Shown in pieces: positions 35,958-50,164 of a stretch of 64,000 bases of DNA. Source of the stretch: Petrolisthes cinctipes. Lineage: Eukaryota > Arthropoda > Malacostraca > Decapoda > Porcellanidae. The stretch covers positions 1,086,501-1,150,500 of the forward strand of contig JAWQEG010001395.1 of NCBI GenBank assembly GCA_033782935.1, written 5' to 3'. The first letter of the stretch is position 1; every line of letters starts with the position of its first letter. A program made the position numbers and the translations under genes. The notes beneath the pieces were generated by a model. It had not been told where the DNA came from and made no database searches. It saw nothing but the letters and a program-made list of their open reading frames with translations.

Positions 35958-37637
35958 TTAGCATGTTTTTAGCCTATATTTTGAAAATATTCTAGCACTG
36001 TGTAGGCATGTACAGATTGCTTCTGGGACCCCAAAATATTGAATTTTCGGGTGTTTTGAGCCTGAATTTGAGATATAAACGGGTACAGAAGATACATGCA
36101 CATATTGACTTTGGGCATCTAAAATATCGATTTTCAGCATGTTTTGGGCCTGTATTTTGAAAATACTCTAACACTGAGTAGGCATGTACAGATTGCTTCT
36201 GGGACCCCAAAATATTGAATTTTCGGGTGTTTTGAGCCTGAATTTGAGATATAAACGGGTACTGAAGATGCATGCACATATCGACTTTTGTGCACCTAAA
36301 AGATCGATTTTCAGTATGTTTTGAGCATGTATTTTGAAAATACTCTAACACGGAGTAGGCATGTACATATCGCTTCTGGAACCCCAAAATATCGAATTTT
36401 CGGGTGTTTAGGGCCAGAATTTGAGATATAAACGGGTACAGAAGATGCATGCACATATCGAATTTTGGGCACCTAAAAGATCGATTTTCAGTATGTTTTT
36501 GGCCTGTATTTTGAAAATACTCTAACACGGAGTAGGCATGTACACATACCTTCTGGGACCTCTAAATATCGAATTTTCGTGTGTTTTGGGACTGAATTTG
36601 AGATATCGATTTTTTGGCACCTAAAATGTCGATTTTTAGCATGTTTTTAGCCTATATTTTGAAAATATTCTAGCACTGTGTAGGCACGTACAGATTGCTT
36701 CTGGGACCCCAAAATATTGAATTTTCGGGTGTTTTGAGCCTGAATTTGAGATATAAACGGGTACAGAAGATACATACACATATTGACTTTGGGCATCTAA
36801 AATATCGATTTTCAACATGTTTTGGGCCTGCATTTTGAAAATACTCTAACACTGAGTAGGCATGTACAGATTGCTTCTGGGACCCCAAAATATTGAATTT
36901 TCGGGTGTTTTGAGCCTGAATTTGAGCTATAAACGGGTACTGAAGATGCATACACATATCGACTTTTGTGCACCTAAAAGATCGATTTTCAGTATGTTTT
37001 GAGCATGTATTTTGAAAATACTCTGACACGGAGTAGGCATGTACAGATACCTTCTGGGACCCCTAAATATCGAATTTTCGGGGGTTTTGGGACTGAATTT
37101 GAGATATCGACTTTTTGGCACCTAAAAGATCGATTTTTAGCATGTTTTTAGCCTATATTTTGAAAATATTCTAGCACGGAGTAGGCATGTACAGATTGCT
37201 TCTGGGACCCCAAAATATTGAATTTTCGGGTGTTTTGAGCCTGAATTTGAGATATAAACGGGTACAGAAGATACATGCACATATTGACTTTGGGCACCAA
37301 AAATAGCGATTTTCAGCATGTTTTGGGCCTGAATTTTGAAAATACTCTAACTCGGAGTAGGCATGTACAGATCGCTTCTGGGACCCCAAAATATCGAATT
37401 TTCGGGTGTTTAGGGCCAGAATTTGATATATAAACGGGTACAGAAGATGCATGCACATATCGACTTTTGGGCACCTAAAAGATCGATTTTCAGTATGTTT
37501 TGAGCATGTATTTTGAAAATACTCTAACACGGAGTAGGCATGTACAGATCGCTTCTGGGACCCCTAAATATCGAATTTTCGGGTGTTTTGGGACTGAATT
37601 TGAGATATCGATTTTTTGGCACCTAAAATGTCGATTT
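35958..37637 (+). repeat. 1,680-bp HOR, copy 3
   Basis: Landmarks at 35958, 36636 and 37137. It keeps the 'tcgtgtg', 'caacatg' and 'cgggggtttt' markers. Its last trimer is the beta sub-form with 'aaaaatagcgattttc' and 'taactcgg', unlike copies 1 and 2. This copy is the one repeated at 52,346 at an offset of 16,388. Confidence 0.92.
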
Positions 37638-40600
37638 TTAGCATGTTTTTAGCCTATATTTTGAAAATATTCTAGCACTGTGTAGGCATGTACAGATTGC
37701 TTCTGGGACCCCAAAATATTGAATTTTCGGGTGTTTTGAGCCTGAATTTGAGATATAAACGGGTACAGAAGATACATGCACATATTGACTTTGGGCATCT
37801 AAAATATCGATTTTCAGCATGTTTTGGGCCTGTATTTTGAAAATACTCTAACACTGAGTAGGCATGTACAGATTGCTTCTGGGACCCCAAAATATTGAAT
37901 TTTCGGGTGTTTTGAGCCTGAATTTGAGATATAAACGGGTACTGAAGATGCATGCACATATCGACTTTTGTGCACCTAAAAGATCGATTTTCAGTATGTT
38001 TTGAGCATGTATTTTGAAAATACTCTAACACGGAGTAGGCATGTACAGATCGCTTCTGGGACTCCTAAATATCGAATTTTCGGGTGTTTTGGGACTGAAT
38101 TTGAGATATCGATTTTTTGGCACCTAAAATGTCGATTTTTAGCATGTTTTTAGCCTATATTTTGAAAATATTCTAGCACTGTGTAGGCATGTACAGATTG
38201 CTTCTGGGACCCCAAAATATTGAATTTTCGGGTGTTTTGAGCCTGAATTTGAGATATAAACGGGTACAGAAGATACATGCACATATTGACTTTGGGCATC
38301 TAAAATATCGATTTTCAGCATGTTTTGGGCCTGTATTTTGAAAATACTCTAACACTGAGTAGGCATGTACAGATTGCTTCTGGGACCCCAAAATATTGAA
38401 TTTTCGGGTGTTTTGAGCCTGAATTTGAGATATAAACGGGTACTGAAGATGCATGCACATATCGACTTTTGTGCACCTAAAAGATCGATTTTCAGTATGT
38501 TTTGAGCATGTATTTTGAAAATACTCTAACACGGAGTAGGCATGTTCAAATCGCTTCTGGAACCCCTAAATATCGAATTTTCGGGTGTTTTGGGACTGAA
38601 TTTGAAATATCGACTTTTTGGCACCTAAAAGATCGATTTTTAGCATATTTTTAGCCTATATTTTGAAACTATTCTAGCATTGAGTGCCTAGGCATGTACA
38701 GATTGCTTCTGGGACCCCAAAATATTGAATTTTCGGGTGTTTTGAGCCTGAATTTGAGATATAAACGGGTACAGAAGATACATGCACATATTGATTTTGG
38801 GCAAAAAAAATATCGATTTTCAGCATGTTTTGGGCCTGAATTTTGAAAATACTCAAACACGGAGTAGGCATGTACAGATCGCTTCAGGGACCCCAAAATA
38901 TCGAATTTTCGGGTGTTTAGGGCCAGAATTTGAGATATAAACGGGTACAGAAGATGCATGCACATATCGACTTTTGTGCACCTAAAAGATCGATTTTCAG
39001 TATGTTTTGAGCATGTATTTTGAAAATACTCTAACACGGAGTAGGCATGTACAGATCGCTTCTGGGACCCCTAAATATCGAATTTTCGGGTGTTTTGGGA
39101 CTGAATTTGAGATATCGACTTTTTGGCACCTAAAAGATCGATTTTTAGCATGTTTTTAGCCTATATTTTGAAAATATTCTAGCACGGAGTAGGCATGTAC
39201 AGATTGCTTCTGGGACCCCAAAATATTGAATTTTCGGGTGTTTTGAGCCTGAATTTGAGATATAAACGGGTACAGAAGATACATGCACATATTGACTTTG
39301 GGCACCAAAAATAGCGATTTTCAGCATGTTTTGGGCCTGAATTTTGAAAATACTCTAACTCGGAGTAAGCATGTACAGATCGCTTCTGGGACCCCAAAAT
39401 ATCGAATTTTCGGGTGTTTAGAGCCAGAATTTGAGATATAAACGGGTACAGAAGATGCATGCACATATCGACTTTTGGGCACCTAAAAGATCGATTTTCA
39501 GTATGTTTTTGGTCTGTATTTTGAAAATACTCTAACACGGAGTAAGCATGTACAGATACCTTCTGGGACCTCTAAATATCGAATTTTCGTGTGTTTTGGG
39601 ACTGAATTTGAGATATCGACTTTTTGGCACCTAAAAGATCGATTTTTAGCATGTTTTTAGCCTATATTTTGAAAATATTCTAGCACGGAGTAGGCATGTA
39701 CAGATTGCTTCTGGGACCCCAAAATATTGAATTTTCGGGTGTTTTGAGCCTGAATTTGAGATATAAACGGGTACAGAAGATACATGCACATATTGACTTT
39801 GGGCACCAAAAATAGCGATTTTCAGCATGTTTTGGGCCTGAATTTTGAAAATACTCTAACCCGGAGTAGGCATGTACAGATCGCTTCTGGGACCCCAAAA
39901 TATCGAATTTTCGGGTGTTTAGGGCCAGAATTTGAGATATAAACGGGTACAGAAGATGCATGCACATATCGACTTTTGGGCACCTAAAAGATCGATTTTC
40001 AGTATGTTTTGAGCATGTATTTTTAAAATACTCTAACACGGAGTAGGCATGTACAGATCGCTTCTGGGACCCCTAAATATCGAATTTTCGGGTGTTTTGG
40101 GACTGAATTTGAGATATCGATTTTTTGGCACCTAAAATGTCGATTTTTAGCAAGTTTTTAGCCTATATTTTGAAAATATTCTAGCACTGTGTAGGCATGT
40201 ACAGATTGCTTCTGGGACCCCAAAATATCGAATTTTCGGGTGTTTAGGGCCAGAATTTGAGATATAAACGGGTACAGAAGATGCATGCACATATCGACTT
40301 TTGGGCACCTAAAAGATCGATTTTCAGTATGTTTTTGGCCTGTATTTTGAAAATACTCTAACACGGAGTAGGCATGTACAGATAGCTTCTGGGACCCCTA
40401 AATATCGAATTTTCGGGTGTTTTGGGACTGAATTTGAGATATCGACATTTTGGCACCTAAAAGATCGATTTTTAGCATGTTTTTAGCCTATATTTTGAAA
40501 ATATTCTAGCACTGTACAGATTGCTTCTGGGACCCAAAATATTGAATTTTCGGGTGTTTTGAGCCTGAATTTGAGATTTAAACGGGTACAGAAGATACAT

Positions 40601-40961
40601 ACACATATTGACTTTGGGCACCAAAAATATCGATTTTCAGCATGTTTTGGGCCTGAATTTTGAAAATACTCGAACACGGAGTAGGCATGTACAGATCGCT
40701 TCTGGGACCCCAAAATATCGAATTTTCGGGTGTTTAGGGCCAGAATTTGAGATATAAACGGGTACAGAAGATGCATGCACATATCGACTTTTGGGCACCT
40801 AAAAGATCGGTTTTCAGTATGTTTTTGGCCTGTATTTTGAAAATACTCTAACACGGAGTAGGAATGTACAGATACCTTCTGGGACCTCTAAATATCGAAT
40901 TTTTGGGTGTTTTGGGACTGAATTTGAGATATCGATTTTTTGGCACCTAAAATGTCGATTT
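37638..40961 (+). repeat. Linking block of trimers and variants
   Basis: Landmarks at 37638, 38139, 38640, 39145, 39646, 40147 and 40472 give steps 501, 501, 505, 501, 501, 325 and 490. The 505-bp member has the 'gcct' insertion and a private 'gggcaaaaaaaatatcg' (38,80x) that recurs near 55,012. The 490-bp member has the 10-bp deletion plus a 1-bp loss ('gggacccaaaatattg'). Confidence 0.88.
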
Positions 40962-41555
40962 TTAGCATGTTTTTAGCCTATATTTTGAAAATATTCTAGC
41001 ACTGTGTAGGCACGTACAGATTGCTTCTGGGACCCCAAAATATTGAATTTTCGGGTGTTTTGAGCCTGAATTTGAGATATAAACGGGTACAGAAGATACA
41101 TGCACATATTGACTTTGGGCATCTAAAATATCGATTTTCAGCATGTTTTTGGACTGTATTTTGAAAATACTCTAACACTGAGTATGCATGTACAGATTGC
41201 TTCTGGGACCCCAAAATATTGAATTTTCGGGTGTTTTGAGCCTGAATTTGAGATATAAACGGGTACTGAAGATGCATGCACATATCGACTTTTGTGAACC
41301 TAAAAGATCGATTTTCAGTATGTTTTGAGCATGTATTTTGAAAATACTCTAACACGGAGTAGGCATGTACAGATCGCTTCTGGGACCCCTAAATATCGAA
41401 TTTTCGGGTGTTTTGGGACTGAATTTGAGATATCGACTTTTTGGCACCTAAAAGATCGATTTTTAGCATATTTTTAGCCTATATTTTGAAAATATTCTAG
41501 CACTGTAAAGATTGCTTCTGGGACCCAAAATATTGAATTTTCGGGTGTTTTGAGC

Positions 41556-41735
41556 CTGAATTTGAGATATAAACGGGTACAGAAGATACATACACATATT
41601 GAGTTTGGGCACCAAAAATATCGATTTTTAGCATGTTTTTAGCCTATATTTTGAAAATATTCTAGCACTGAGTGCCTAGGCATGTACAGATTGCTTCTGG
41701 GACACCAAAATATTGAATTTTCGGGTGTTTTGAGC
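41556..41735 (+). repeat. Hybrid monomer M1-beta/M3 (180 bp)
   Basis: An M1 left end ('acatacacatattgagtttg', 'caccaaaaatatcg') passes into an M3 right end ('atttttagcatgtttttagc') with the 'gcct' insertion. It is a full-length monomer with an M3 tail, so two M3 landmarks lie only 165 bp apart. Copies are at 45,568-45,747, 57,944-58,123 and 61,443-61,622. Confidence 0.87.
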
Positions 41736-41914
41736 CTGAATTTGAGATATAAACGGGTACAGAAGATACATGCACATATTGACTTTGGGCATCTAAAATA
41801 TCGATTTTCAGCATGTTTTGGGCCTGTATTTTGAAAATACTCTAACACTGAGTGCCAGGCATGTACAGATTGCTTCTGGGACCCCAAAATATTGAATTTT
41901 CGGGTGTTTTGAGC

Positions 41915-42081
41915 CTGAAATTGAGATATAAACGGGTACTGAAGATGCATGCACATATCGACTTTTTGGCACCTAAAAGATCGATTTTTAGCATTTTTTT
42001 AGCCTATATTTTGAAAATATTCTAGCACTGTACAGATTGCTTCTGGGACCCCAAAATATTGAATTTTCGGGTGTTTTGAGC
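41915..42081 (+). repeat. Hybrid monomer M2/M3 (167 bp)
   Basis: It begins as M2 and keeps the 29-bp segment ('gtactgaagatgcatgcac'), then continues as M3 ('cgactttttggcacc', 'gatttttagcattttttt') with the 10-bp TGT deletion (177 - 10 = 167). The exchange put the lost 29 bp back in front of an M3 tail. The private 'cctgaaattgag' is shared by the copies at 45,927-46,093, 58,303-58,469 and 61,802-61,968. Confidence 0.87.
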
Positions 42082-44973
42082 CTGAATTTGAGATATAAAC
42101 GGGTATAGAAGATACATGCACATATTGACTTTGGGCACCAAAAATATCGATTTTCAGCATGTTTTGGGCCTGAATTTTGAAAATACTCTAACACGGAGTA
42201 GGCATGTACAGATCGCTTCTGGGACCCCAAAATATCGAATTTTCAGGTGTTTAGGGCCAGAATTTGAGATATAAACGGGTACAGAAGATGCATGCACATA
42301 TCGACTTTTGGGCACCTAAAAGATCGATTTTCAGTATGTTTTTGGCCTGTATTTTGAAAATACTCTAACACGGAGTAGGCATGTACAGATACCTTCTGGG
42401 ACCCCTAAATATCGAATTTTCGGGTGTTTTGGGACTGAATTTGAGATATCGACTTTTTGGCACCTAAAAGATCGATTTTTAGCATGTTTTTAGCCTATAT
42501 TTTGAAAATATTCTAGCGCTGTGTAGGCATGTACATATTGCTTCTGGGACCCCAAAATATTGAATTTTCGGGTGTTTTGAGCCTGAATTTGAGATATAAA
42601 CGGGTACAGAAGATACATGCACATATTGACTTTGGGCGCCAAAAATATCGATTTTCAGCATGTTTTGGGCCGGAATTTTGAAAATACTCTAACTAGGAAT
42701 AGGCATGTACAGATCGCTTCTGGGACCCCAAAATATCGAATTTTCGGGTGTTTAGGGCCAGAATTTGAGATATAAACGGGTACAGAAGATGCATGCACAT
42801 ATCGACTTTTGGGCACCTAAAAGATCGATTTTCAGTATGTTTTTGGCCTGTATTTTGAAAATACTCTAACACGGAGTAGGCATGTACAGATACCTTCTGG
42901 GACCTCTAAATATCGAATTTTCGGGTGTTTTTGGACTGAATTTGAGATATCGATTTTTTGGCACCTAAAATATCGATTTTCAGCATGTTTTTAGCCTATA
43001 TTTTGAAAATATTCTAGCACTGTGTAGGCATGTACAGATTGCTTCTGGGACCCCAAAATATTGAATTTTCGGGTGTTTTGAGCCTGAATTTGAGATATAA
43101 ACGGGTACAGAAGATACATGCACATATTGACTTTGGGCATCTAAAATATCGATTTTCAGCATGTTTTGGGCGTGTATTTTGAAAATACTCTATCACTGAG
43201 TAGGCATGTGCAGATTGCTTCTGGGACCCCAAAATATTGAATTTTCGGGTGTTTTGAGCCTGAATTTGAGATATAAACGGGTACTGAAGATGCATGCACA
43301 TATCGACTTTTGTGCACCTAAAAGATCGATTTTCAGTATGTTTTGAGCATGTATTTTGAAAATACTCTAACACGGAGTAGGCATGTACAGATACCTTCTG
43401 TGACCTCTAAATATCGAATTTTCGGGTGTTTTGGGACTGAATTTGAGATATCGACTTTTTGGCACCTAAAAGATCGATTTTTAGCATGTTTTTAGCCTAT
43501 ATTTTGAAAATATTCTAGCACTGTACAGATTGCTTCTGGGACCCCAAAATATTGAATTTTCGGGTGTTTTGAGCCTGAATTTGAGATATAAACGGGTATA
43601 GAAGATACATGCACATATTGACTTTGGGCACCAAAAATATCGATTTTCAGCATGTTTTGGGCCTGAATTTTGAAAATACTCTAACACGGAGTAGGCATGT
43701 ACAGATCGCTTCTGGGACCCCAAAATATCGAATTTTCAGGTGTTTAGGGCCAGAATTTGAGATATAAACGGGTACAGAAGATGCATGCACATATCGACTT
43801 TTGGGCACCTAAAAGATCGATTTTCAGTATGTTTTTGGCCTGTATTTTGAAAATACTCTAACACGGAGTAGGCATGTACAGATCGCTTCTGGGACCCCTA
43901 AATATCGAATTTTCGGGTATTTTGGGACTGAATTTGAGATATCGACTTTTTGGCACCTAAAAGATCGATTTTTAGCATGTTTTTAGCCTATATTTTGAAA
44001 ATATTCTAGCACTGTGTAGGCATGTACAGATTGCTTCTGGGACCCCAAAATATTGAATTTTCGGGTGTTTTGAGCCTGAATTTGAGATATAAACGGGTAC
44101 AGAAGATACATGCACATATTGACTTTGGGCGCCAAAAATATCGATTTTCAGCATGTTTTGGGCCGGAATTTTGAAAATACTCTAACTAGGAATAGGCATG
44201 TACAGATCGCTTCTGGGACCCCAAAATATCGAATTTTCGGGTGTTTAGGGCCAGAATTTGAGATATAAACGGGTACAGAAGATGCATGCACATATCGACT
44301 TTTGGGCACCTAAAAGATCGATTTTCAGTATGTTTTTGGCCTGTATTTTGAAAATACTCTAACACGGAGTAGGCATGTACAGATACCTTCTGGGACCTCT
44401 AAATATCGATTTTTCGGGTGTTTTGGGACTGAATTTGAGATATCGATTTTTTGGCACCTAAAATATCGATTTTCAGCATGTTTTTAGCCTATATTTTGAA
44501 AATATTCTAGCACTGTGTAGGCATGTACAGATTGCTTCTGGGACCCCAAAATATTGAATTTTCGGGTGTTTTGAGCCTGAATTTGAGATATAAACGGGTA
44601 CAGAAGATACATGCACATATTGACTTTGGGCATCTAAAATATCGATTTTCAGCATGTTTTGGGCCTGTATTTTGAAAATACTCTAACACTGAGTAGGCAT
44701 GTGCAGATTGCTTCTGGGACCCCAAAATATTGAATTTTCGGGTGTTTTGAGCCTGAATTTGAGATATAAACGGGTACTGAAGATGCATGCACATATCGAC
44801 TTTTGTGCACCTAAAAGATCGATTTTCAGTATGTTTTGAGCATGTATTTTGAAAATACTCTAACACGGAGTAGGCATGTACAGATACCTTCTGTGATCTC
44901 TAAATATCGTATTTTCGGGTGTTTTGGGACTGAATTTGAGATATCGATTTTTTGGCACCTAAAATGTCGATTT

Positions 44974-47900
44974 TTAGGATGTTTTTAGCCTATATTTTGA
45001 AAATATTCTAGCACTGTGTAGGCATGTACAGATTGCTTCTGGGACCCCACAATATTGAATTTTCGGGTGTTTTGAGCCTGAATTTGAGATATAAACGGGT
45101 ACAGAAGATACATGCACATATTGACTTTGGGCATCTAAAATATCGATTTTCAGCATGTTTTTGGACTGTATTTTGAAAATACTCTAACACTGAGTAGGCA
45201 TGTACAGATTGCTTCTGGGACCCCAAAATATTGAATTTTCGGGTGTTTTGAGCCTGAATTTGAGATATAAACGGGTACTGAAGATGCATGCACATATCGA
45301 CTTTTGTGAACCTAAAAGATCGATTTTCAGTATGTTTTGAGCATGTATTTTGAAAATACTCTAACACGGAGTAGGCATGTACAGATCGCTTCTGGGACCC
45401 CTAAATATCGAATTTTCGGGTGTTTTGGGACTGAATTTGAGATATCGACTTTTTGGCACCTAAAAGATCGATTTTTAGCATATTTTTAGCCTATATTTTG
45501 AAAATATTCTAGCACTGTAAAGATTGCTTCTGGGACCCAAAATATTGAATTTTCGGGTGTTTTGAGCCTGAATTTGAGATATAAACGGGTACAGAAGATA
45601 CATACACATATTGAGTTTGGGCACCAAAAATATCGATTTTTAGCATGTTTTTAGCCTATATTTTGAAAATATTCTAGCACTGAGTGCCTAGGCATGTACA
45701 GATTGCTTCTGGGACACCAAAATATTGAATTTTCGGGTGTTTTGAGCCTGAATTTGAGATATAAACGGGTACAGAAGATACATGCACATATTGACTTTGG
45801 GCATCTAAAATATCGATTTTCAGCATGTTTTGGGCCTGTATTTTGAAAATACTCTAACACTGAGTGCCAGGCATGTACAGATTGCTTCTGGGACCCCAAA
45901 ATATTGAATTTTCGGGTGTTTTGAGCCTGAAATTGAGATATAAACGGGTACTGAAGATGCATGCACATATCGACTTTTTGGCACCTAAAAGATCGATTTT
46001 TAGCATTTTTTTAGCCTATATTTTGAAAATATTCTAGCACTGTACAGATTGCTTCTGGGACCCCAAAATATTGAATTTTCGGGTGTTTTGAGCCTGAATT
46101 TGAGATATAAACGGGTATAGAAGATACATGCACATATTGACTTTGGGCACCAAAAATATCGATTTTCAGCATGTTTTGGGCCTGAATTTTGAAAATACTC
46201 TAACACGGAGTAGGCATGTACAGATCGCTTCTGGGACCCCAAAATATCGAATTTTCAGGTGTTTAGGGCCAGAATTTGAGATATAAACGGGTACAGAAGA
46301 TGCATGCACATATCGACTTTTGGGCACCTAAAAGATCGATTTTCAGTATGTTTTTGGCCTGTATTTTGAAAATACTCTAACACGGAGTAGGCATGTACAG
46401 ATACCTTCTGGGACCCCTAAATATCGAATTTTCGGGTGTTTTGGGACTGAATTTGAGATATCGACTTTTTGGCACCTAAAAGATCGATTTTTAGCATGTT
46501 TTTAGCCTATATTTTGAAAATATTCTAGCACTGTGTAGGCATGTACAGATTGCTTCTGGGACCCCAAAATATTGAATTTTCGGGTGTTTTGAGCCTGAAT
46601 TTGAGATATAAACGGGTACAGAAGATACATGCACATATTGACTTTGGGCGCCAAAAATATCGATTTTCAGCATGTTTTGGGCCGGAATTTTGAAAATACT
46701 CTAACTAGGAATAGGCATGTACAGATCGCTTCTGGGACCCCAAAATATCGAATTTTCGGGTGTTTAGGGCCAGAATTTGAGATATAAACGGGTACAGAAG
46801 ATGCATGCACATATCGACTTTTGGGCACCTAAAAGATCGATTTTCAGTATGTTTTTGGCCTGTATTTTGAAAATACTCTAACACGGAGTAGGCATTTACA
46901 GATACCTTCTGGGACCTCTAAATATCGAATTTTCGGGTGTTTTGGGACTGAATTTGAGATATCGATTTTTTGGCACCTAAAATATCGATTTTCAGCATGT
47001 TTTTAGCCTATATTTTGAAAATATTCTAGCACTGTGTAGGCATGTACAGATTGCTTCTGGGACCCCAAAATATTGAATTTTCGGGTGTTTTGAGCCTGAA
47101 TTTGAGATATAAACGGGTACAGAAGATACATGCACATATTGACTTTGGGCATCTAAAATATCGATTTTCAGCATGTTTTGGGCCTGTATTTTGAAAATAC
47201 TCTATCACTGAGTAGGCATGTGCAGATTGCTTCTGGGACCCCAAAATATTGAATTTTCGGGTGTTTTGAGCCTGAATTTGAGATATAAACGGGTACTGAA
47301 GATGCATGCACATATCGACTTTTGTGCACCTAAAAGATCGATTTTCAGTATGTTTTGAGCATGTATTTTGAAAATACTCTAACACGGAGTAGGCATGTAC
47401 AGATACCTTCTGTGACCTCTAAATATCGAATTTTCGGGTGTTTTGGGACTGAATTTGAGATATCGACTTTTTGGCACCTAAAAGATCGATTTTTAGCATG
47501 TTTTTAGCCTATATTTTGAAAATATTCTAGCACTGTACAGATTGCTTCTGGGACCCCAAAATATTGAATTTTCGGGTGTTTTGAGCCTGAATTTGAGATA
47601 TAAACGGGTATAGAAGATACATGCACATATTGACTTTGGGCACCAAAAATATCGATTTTCAGCATGTTTTGGGCCTGAATTTTGAAAATACTCTAACACG
47701 GAGTAGGCATGTACAGATCGCTTCTGGGACCCCAAAATATCGAATTTTCAGGTGTTTAGGGCCAGAATTTGAGATATAAACGGGTACAGAAGATGCATGC
47801 ACATATCGACTTTTGGGCACCTAAAAGATCGATTTTCAGTATGTTTTTGGCCTGTAATTTGAAAATACTCTAACACGGAGTAGGCATGTACAGATCGCTT

Positions 47901-48985
47901 CTGGGACCCCTAAATATCGAATTTTCGGGTGTTTTGGGACTGAATTTGAGATATCGACTTTTTGGCACCTAAAAGATCGATTTTTAGCATGTTTTTAGCC
48001 TATATTTTGAAAATATTCTAGCACTGTGTAGGCATGTACAGATTGCTTCTGGGACCCCAAAATATTGAATTTTCGGGTGTTTTGAGCCTGAATTTGAGAT
48101 ATAAACGGGTACAGAAGATACATGCACATATTGACTTTGGGCGCCAAAAATATCGATTTTCAGCATGTTTTGGGCCGGAATTTTGAAAATACTCTAACTA
48201 GGAATAGGCATGTACAGATCGCTTCTGGGACCCCAAAATATCGAATTTTCGGGTGTTTAGGGCCAGAATTTGAGATATAAACGGGTACAGAAGATGCATG
48301 CACATATCGACTTTTGGGCACCTAAAAGATCGATTTTCAGTATGTTTTTGGCCTGTATTTTGAAAATACTCTAACACGGAGTAGGCATGTACAGATACCT
48401 TCTGGGACCTCTAAATATCGATTTTTCGGGTGTTTTGGGACTGAATTTGAGATATCGATTTTTTGGCACCTAAAATATCGATTTTCAGCATGTTTTTAGC
48501 CTATATTTTGAAAATATTCTAGCACTGTGTAGGCATGTACAGATTGCTTCTGGGACCCCAAAATATTGAATTTTCGGGTGTTTTGAGCCTGAATTTGAGA
48601 TATAAACGGGTACAGAAGATACATGCACATATTGACTTTGGGCATCTAAAATATCGATTTTCAGCATGTTTTGGGCCTGTATTTTGAAAATACTCTAACA
48701 CTGAGTAGGCATGTGCAGATTGCTTCTGGGACCCCAAAATATTGAATTTTCGGGTGTTTTGAGCCTGAATTTGAGATATAAACGGGTACTGAAGATGCAT
48801 GCACATATCGACTTTTGTGCACCTAAAAGATCGATTTTCAGTATGTTTTGAGCATGTATTTTGAAAATACTCTAACACGGAGTAGGCATGTACAGATACC
48901 TTCTGTGACCTCTAAATATCGTATTTTCGGGTGTTTTGGGACTGAATTTGAGATATCGATTTTTTGGCACCTAAAATGTCGATTT
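44974..48985 (+). repeat. 4,012-bp HOR, copy 2
   Basis: Tandem copy at an offset of 4,012 with the same nine landmark steps and all private markers. Differences are few. The opening M3 has 'tttttaggatg' and 'ccccacaatattg' instead of the copy 1 forms, and scattered single bases differ, such as 'ggcatttacag' near 46,894. Confidence 0.93.
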
Positions 48986-50164
48986 TTAGGATGTTTTTAG
49001 CCTATATTTTGAAAATATTCTAGCACTGTGTAGGCATGTACAGATTGCTTCTGGGACCCCACAATATTGAATTTTCGGGTGTTTTGAGCCTGAATTTGAG
49101 ATATAAACGGGTACAGAAGATACATGCACATATTGACTTTGGGCACCAAAAATATCGATTTTCAGTATGTTTTGGGCCTGAATTTTGAAAATACTCTAAC
49201 ACGGAGTAGGCATGTACAGATCGCTTCTGGGACCCCAAAATATCGAATTTTAGGGTGTTTAGGGCCAGAAATTGAGATATAAACGTGTACAGAAGATGCA
49301 TGCACATATCGACTTTTGGGCATCTAAAAGATCGATTTTCAGTATGTTTTTGGCCTGTATTTTATAAATACTCTAACACGGAGTAGGCATGTACAGATAC
49401 CTTTTGGGACCTCAAAATATCGAATTTTCGGGTGTTTTGGGACTGAATTTGAGATATCGATTTTTTGGCACCTAAAATGTCGATTTTTAGGATGTTTTTA
49501 GCCTATATTTTGAAAATATTCTAGCACTGTGTAGGCACGTACAGATTGCTTCTGGGACCCCAAAATATTGAATTTTCGGGTGTTTTGAGCCTGAATTTGA
49601 GATATAAACGGGTACAGAAGATACATGCACATATTGACTTTGGGCATCTAAAATATCGATTTTCAGCATGTTTTGGGCCTGTATTTTGAAAATACTCTAA
49701 CACTGAGTAGGCATGTACAGATTGCTTCTGGGACCCCAAAATATTGAATTTTCGGGTGTTTTGAGCCTGAATTTGAGATATAAACGGGTACTGAAGATGC
49801 ATGCACATATCGACTTTTGTGCACCTAAAAGATCGATTTTCAGTATGTTTTGAGCATGTATTTTGAAAATACTCTAACACGGAGTAGGCATGTACAGATC
49901 GCTTCTGGGACCCCTAAATATCGAATTTTCGGGTGTTTTGAGCCTGAATTTGAGATATAAACGGGTACTGAAGATGCATGCACATATCGACTTTTGGGCA
50001 CCTAAAAGATCGATTTTCAGTATGTTTTTGGTCTGTATTTTGAAAATACTCTAACACGGAGTAAGCATGTACAGATACCTTCTGGGACCTCTAAATATCG
50101 AATTTTCGGGTGTTTTGGGACTGAATTTGAGATATCGATTTTTTGGCACCTAAAATGTCGATTT
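48986..50164 (+). repeat. Trimer plus 678-bp unit between the 4,012-bp array and the next large copy
   Basis: Landmarks at 48986, 49487 and 50165. The first trimer is beta and unusually rich in private changes ('gaattttagggtg', 'aaacgtgtacag', 'tattttataaatac', 'cctttfgg'-type site reading 'ccttttgggacctc'). The 678-bp unit resembles 23,739 and 31,419 ('gatttttaggatg', 'gtaggcacgtacag'). Confidence 0.86.

Larger units (their letters stand above)
40962..44973 (+). repeat. 4,012-bp HOR, copy 1
   Basis: Landmark steps are 501, 165, 360, 491, 501, 501, 491, 501 and 501, which sum to 4,012. The 165 + 360 pair comes from two full-length M3 hybrids (41,556 and 41,915). Inside, the 491 + 501 + 501 group (1,493 bp) occurs twice (41,988 and 43,481). 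Markers are 'tatgtttttggactg', 'ttttgtgaacctaaaag', 'attgagtttgggc', 'taactaggaatagg' and 'gcatgtgcagattg'. Confidence 0.92.
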
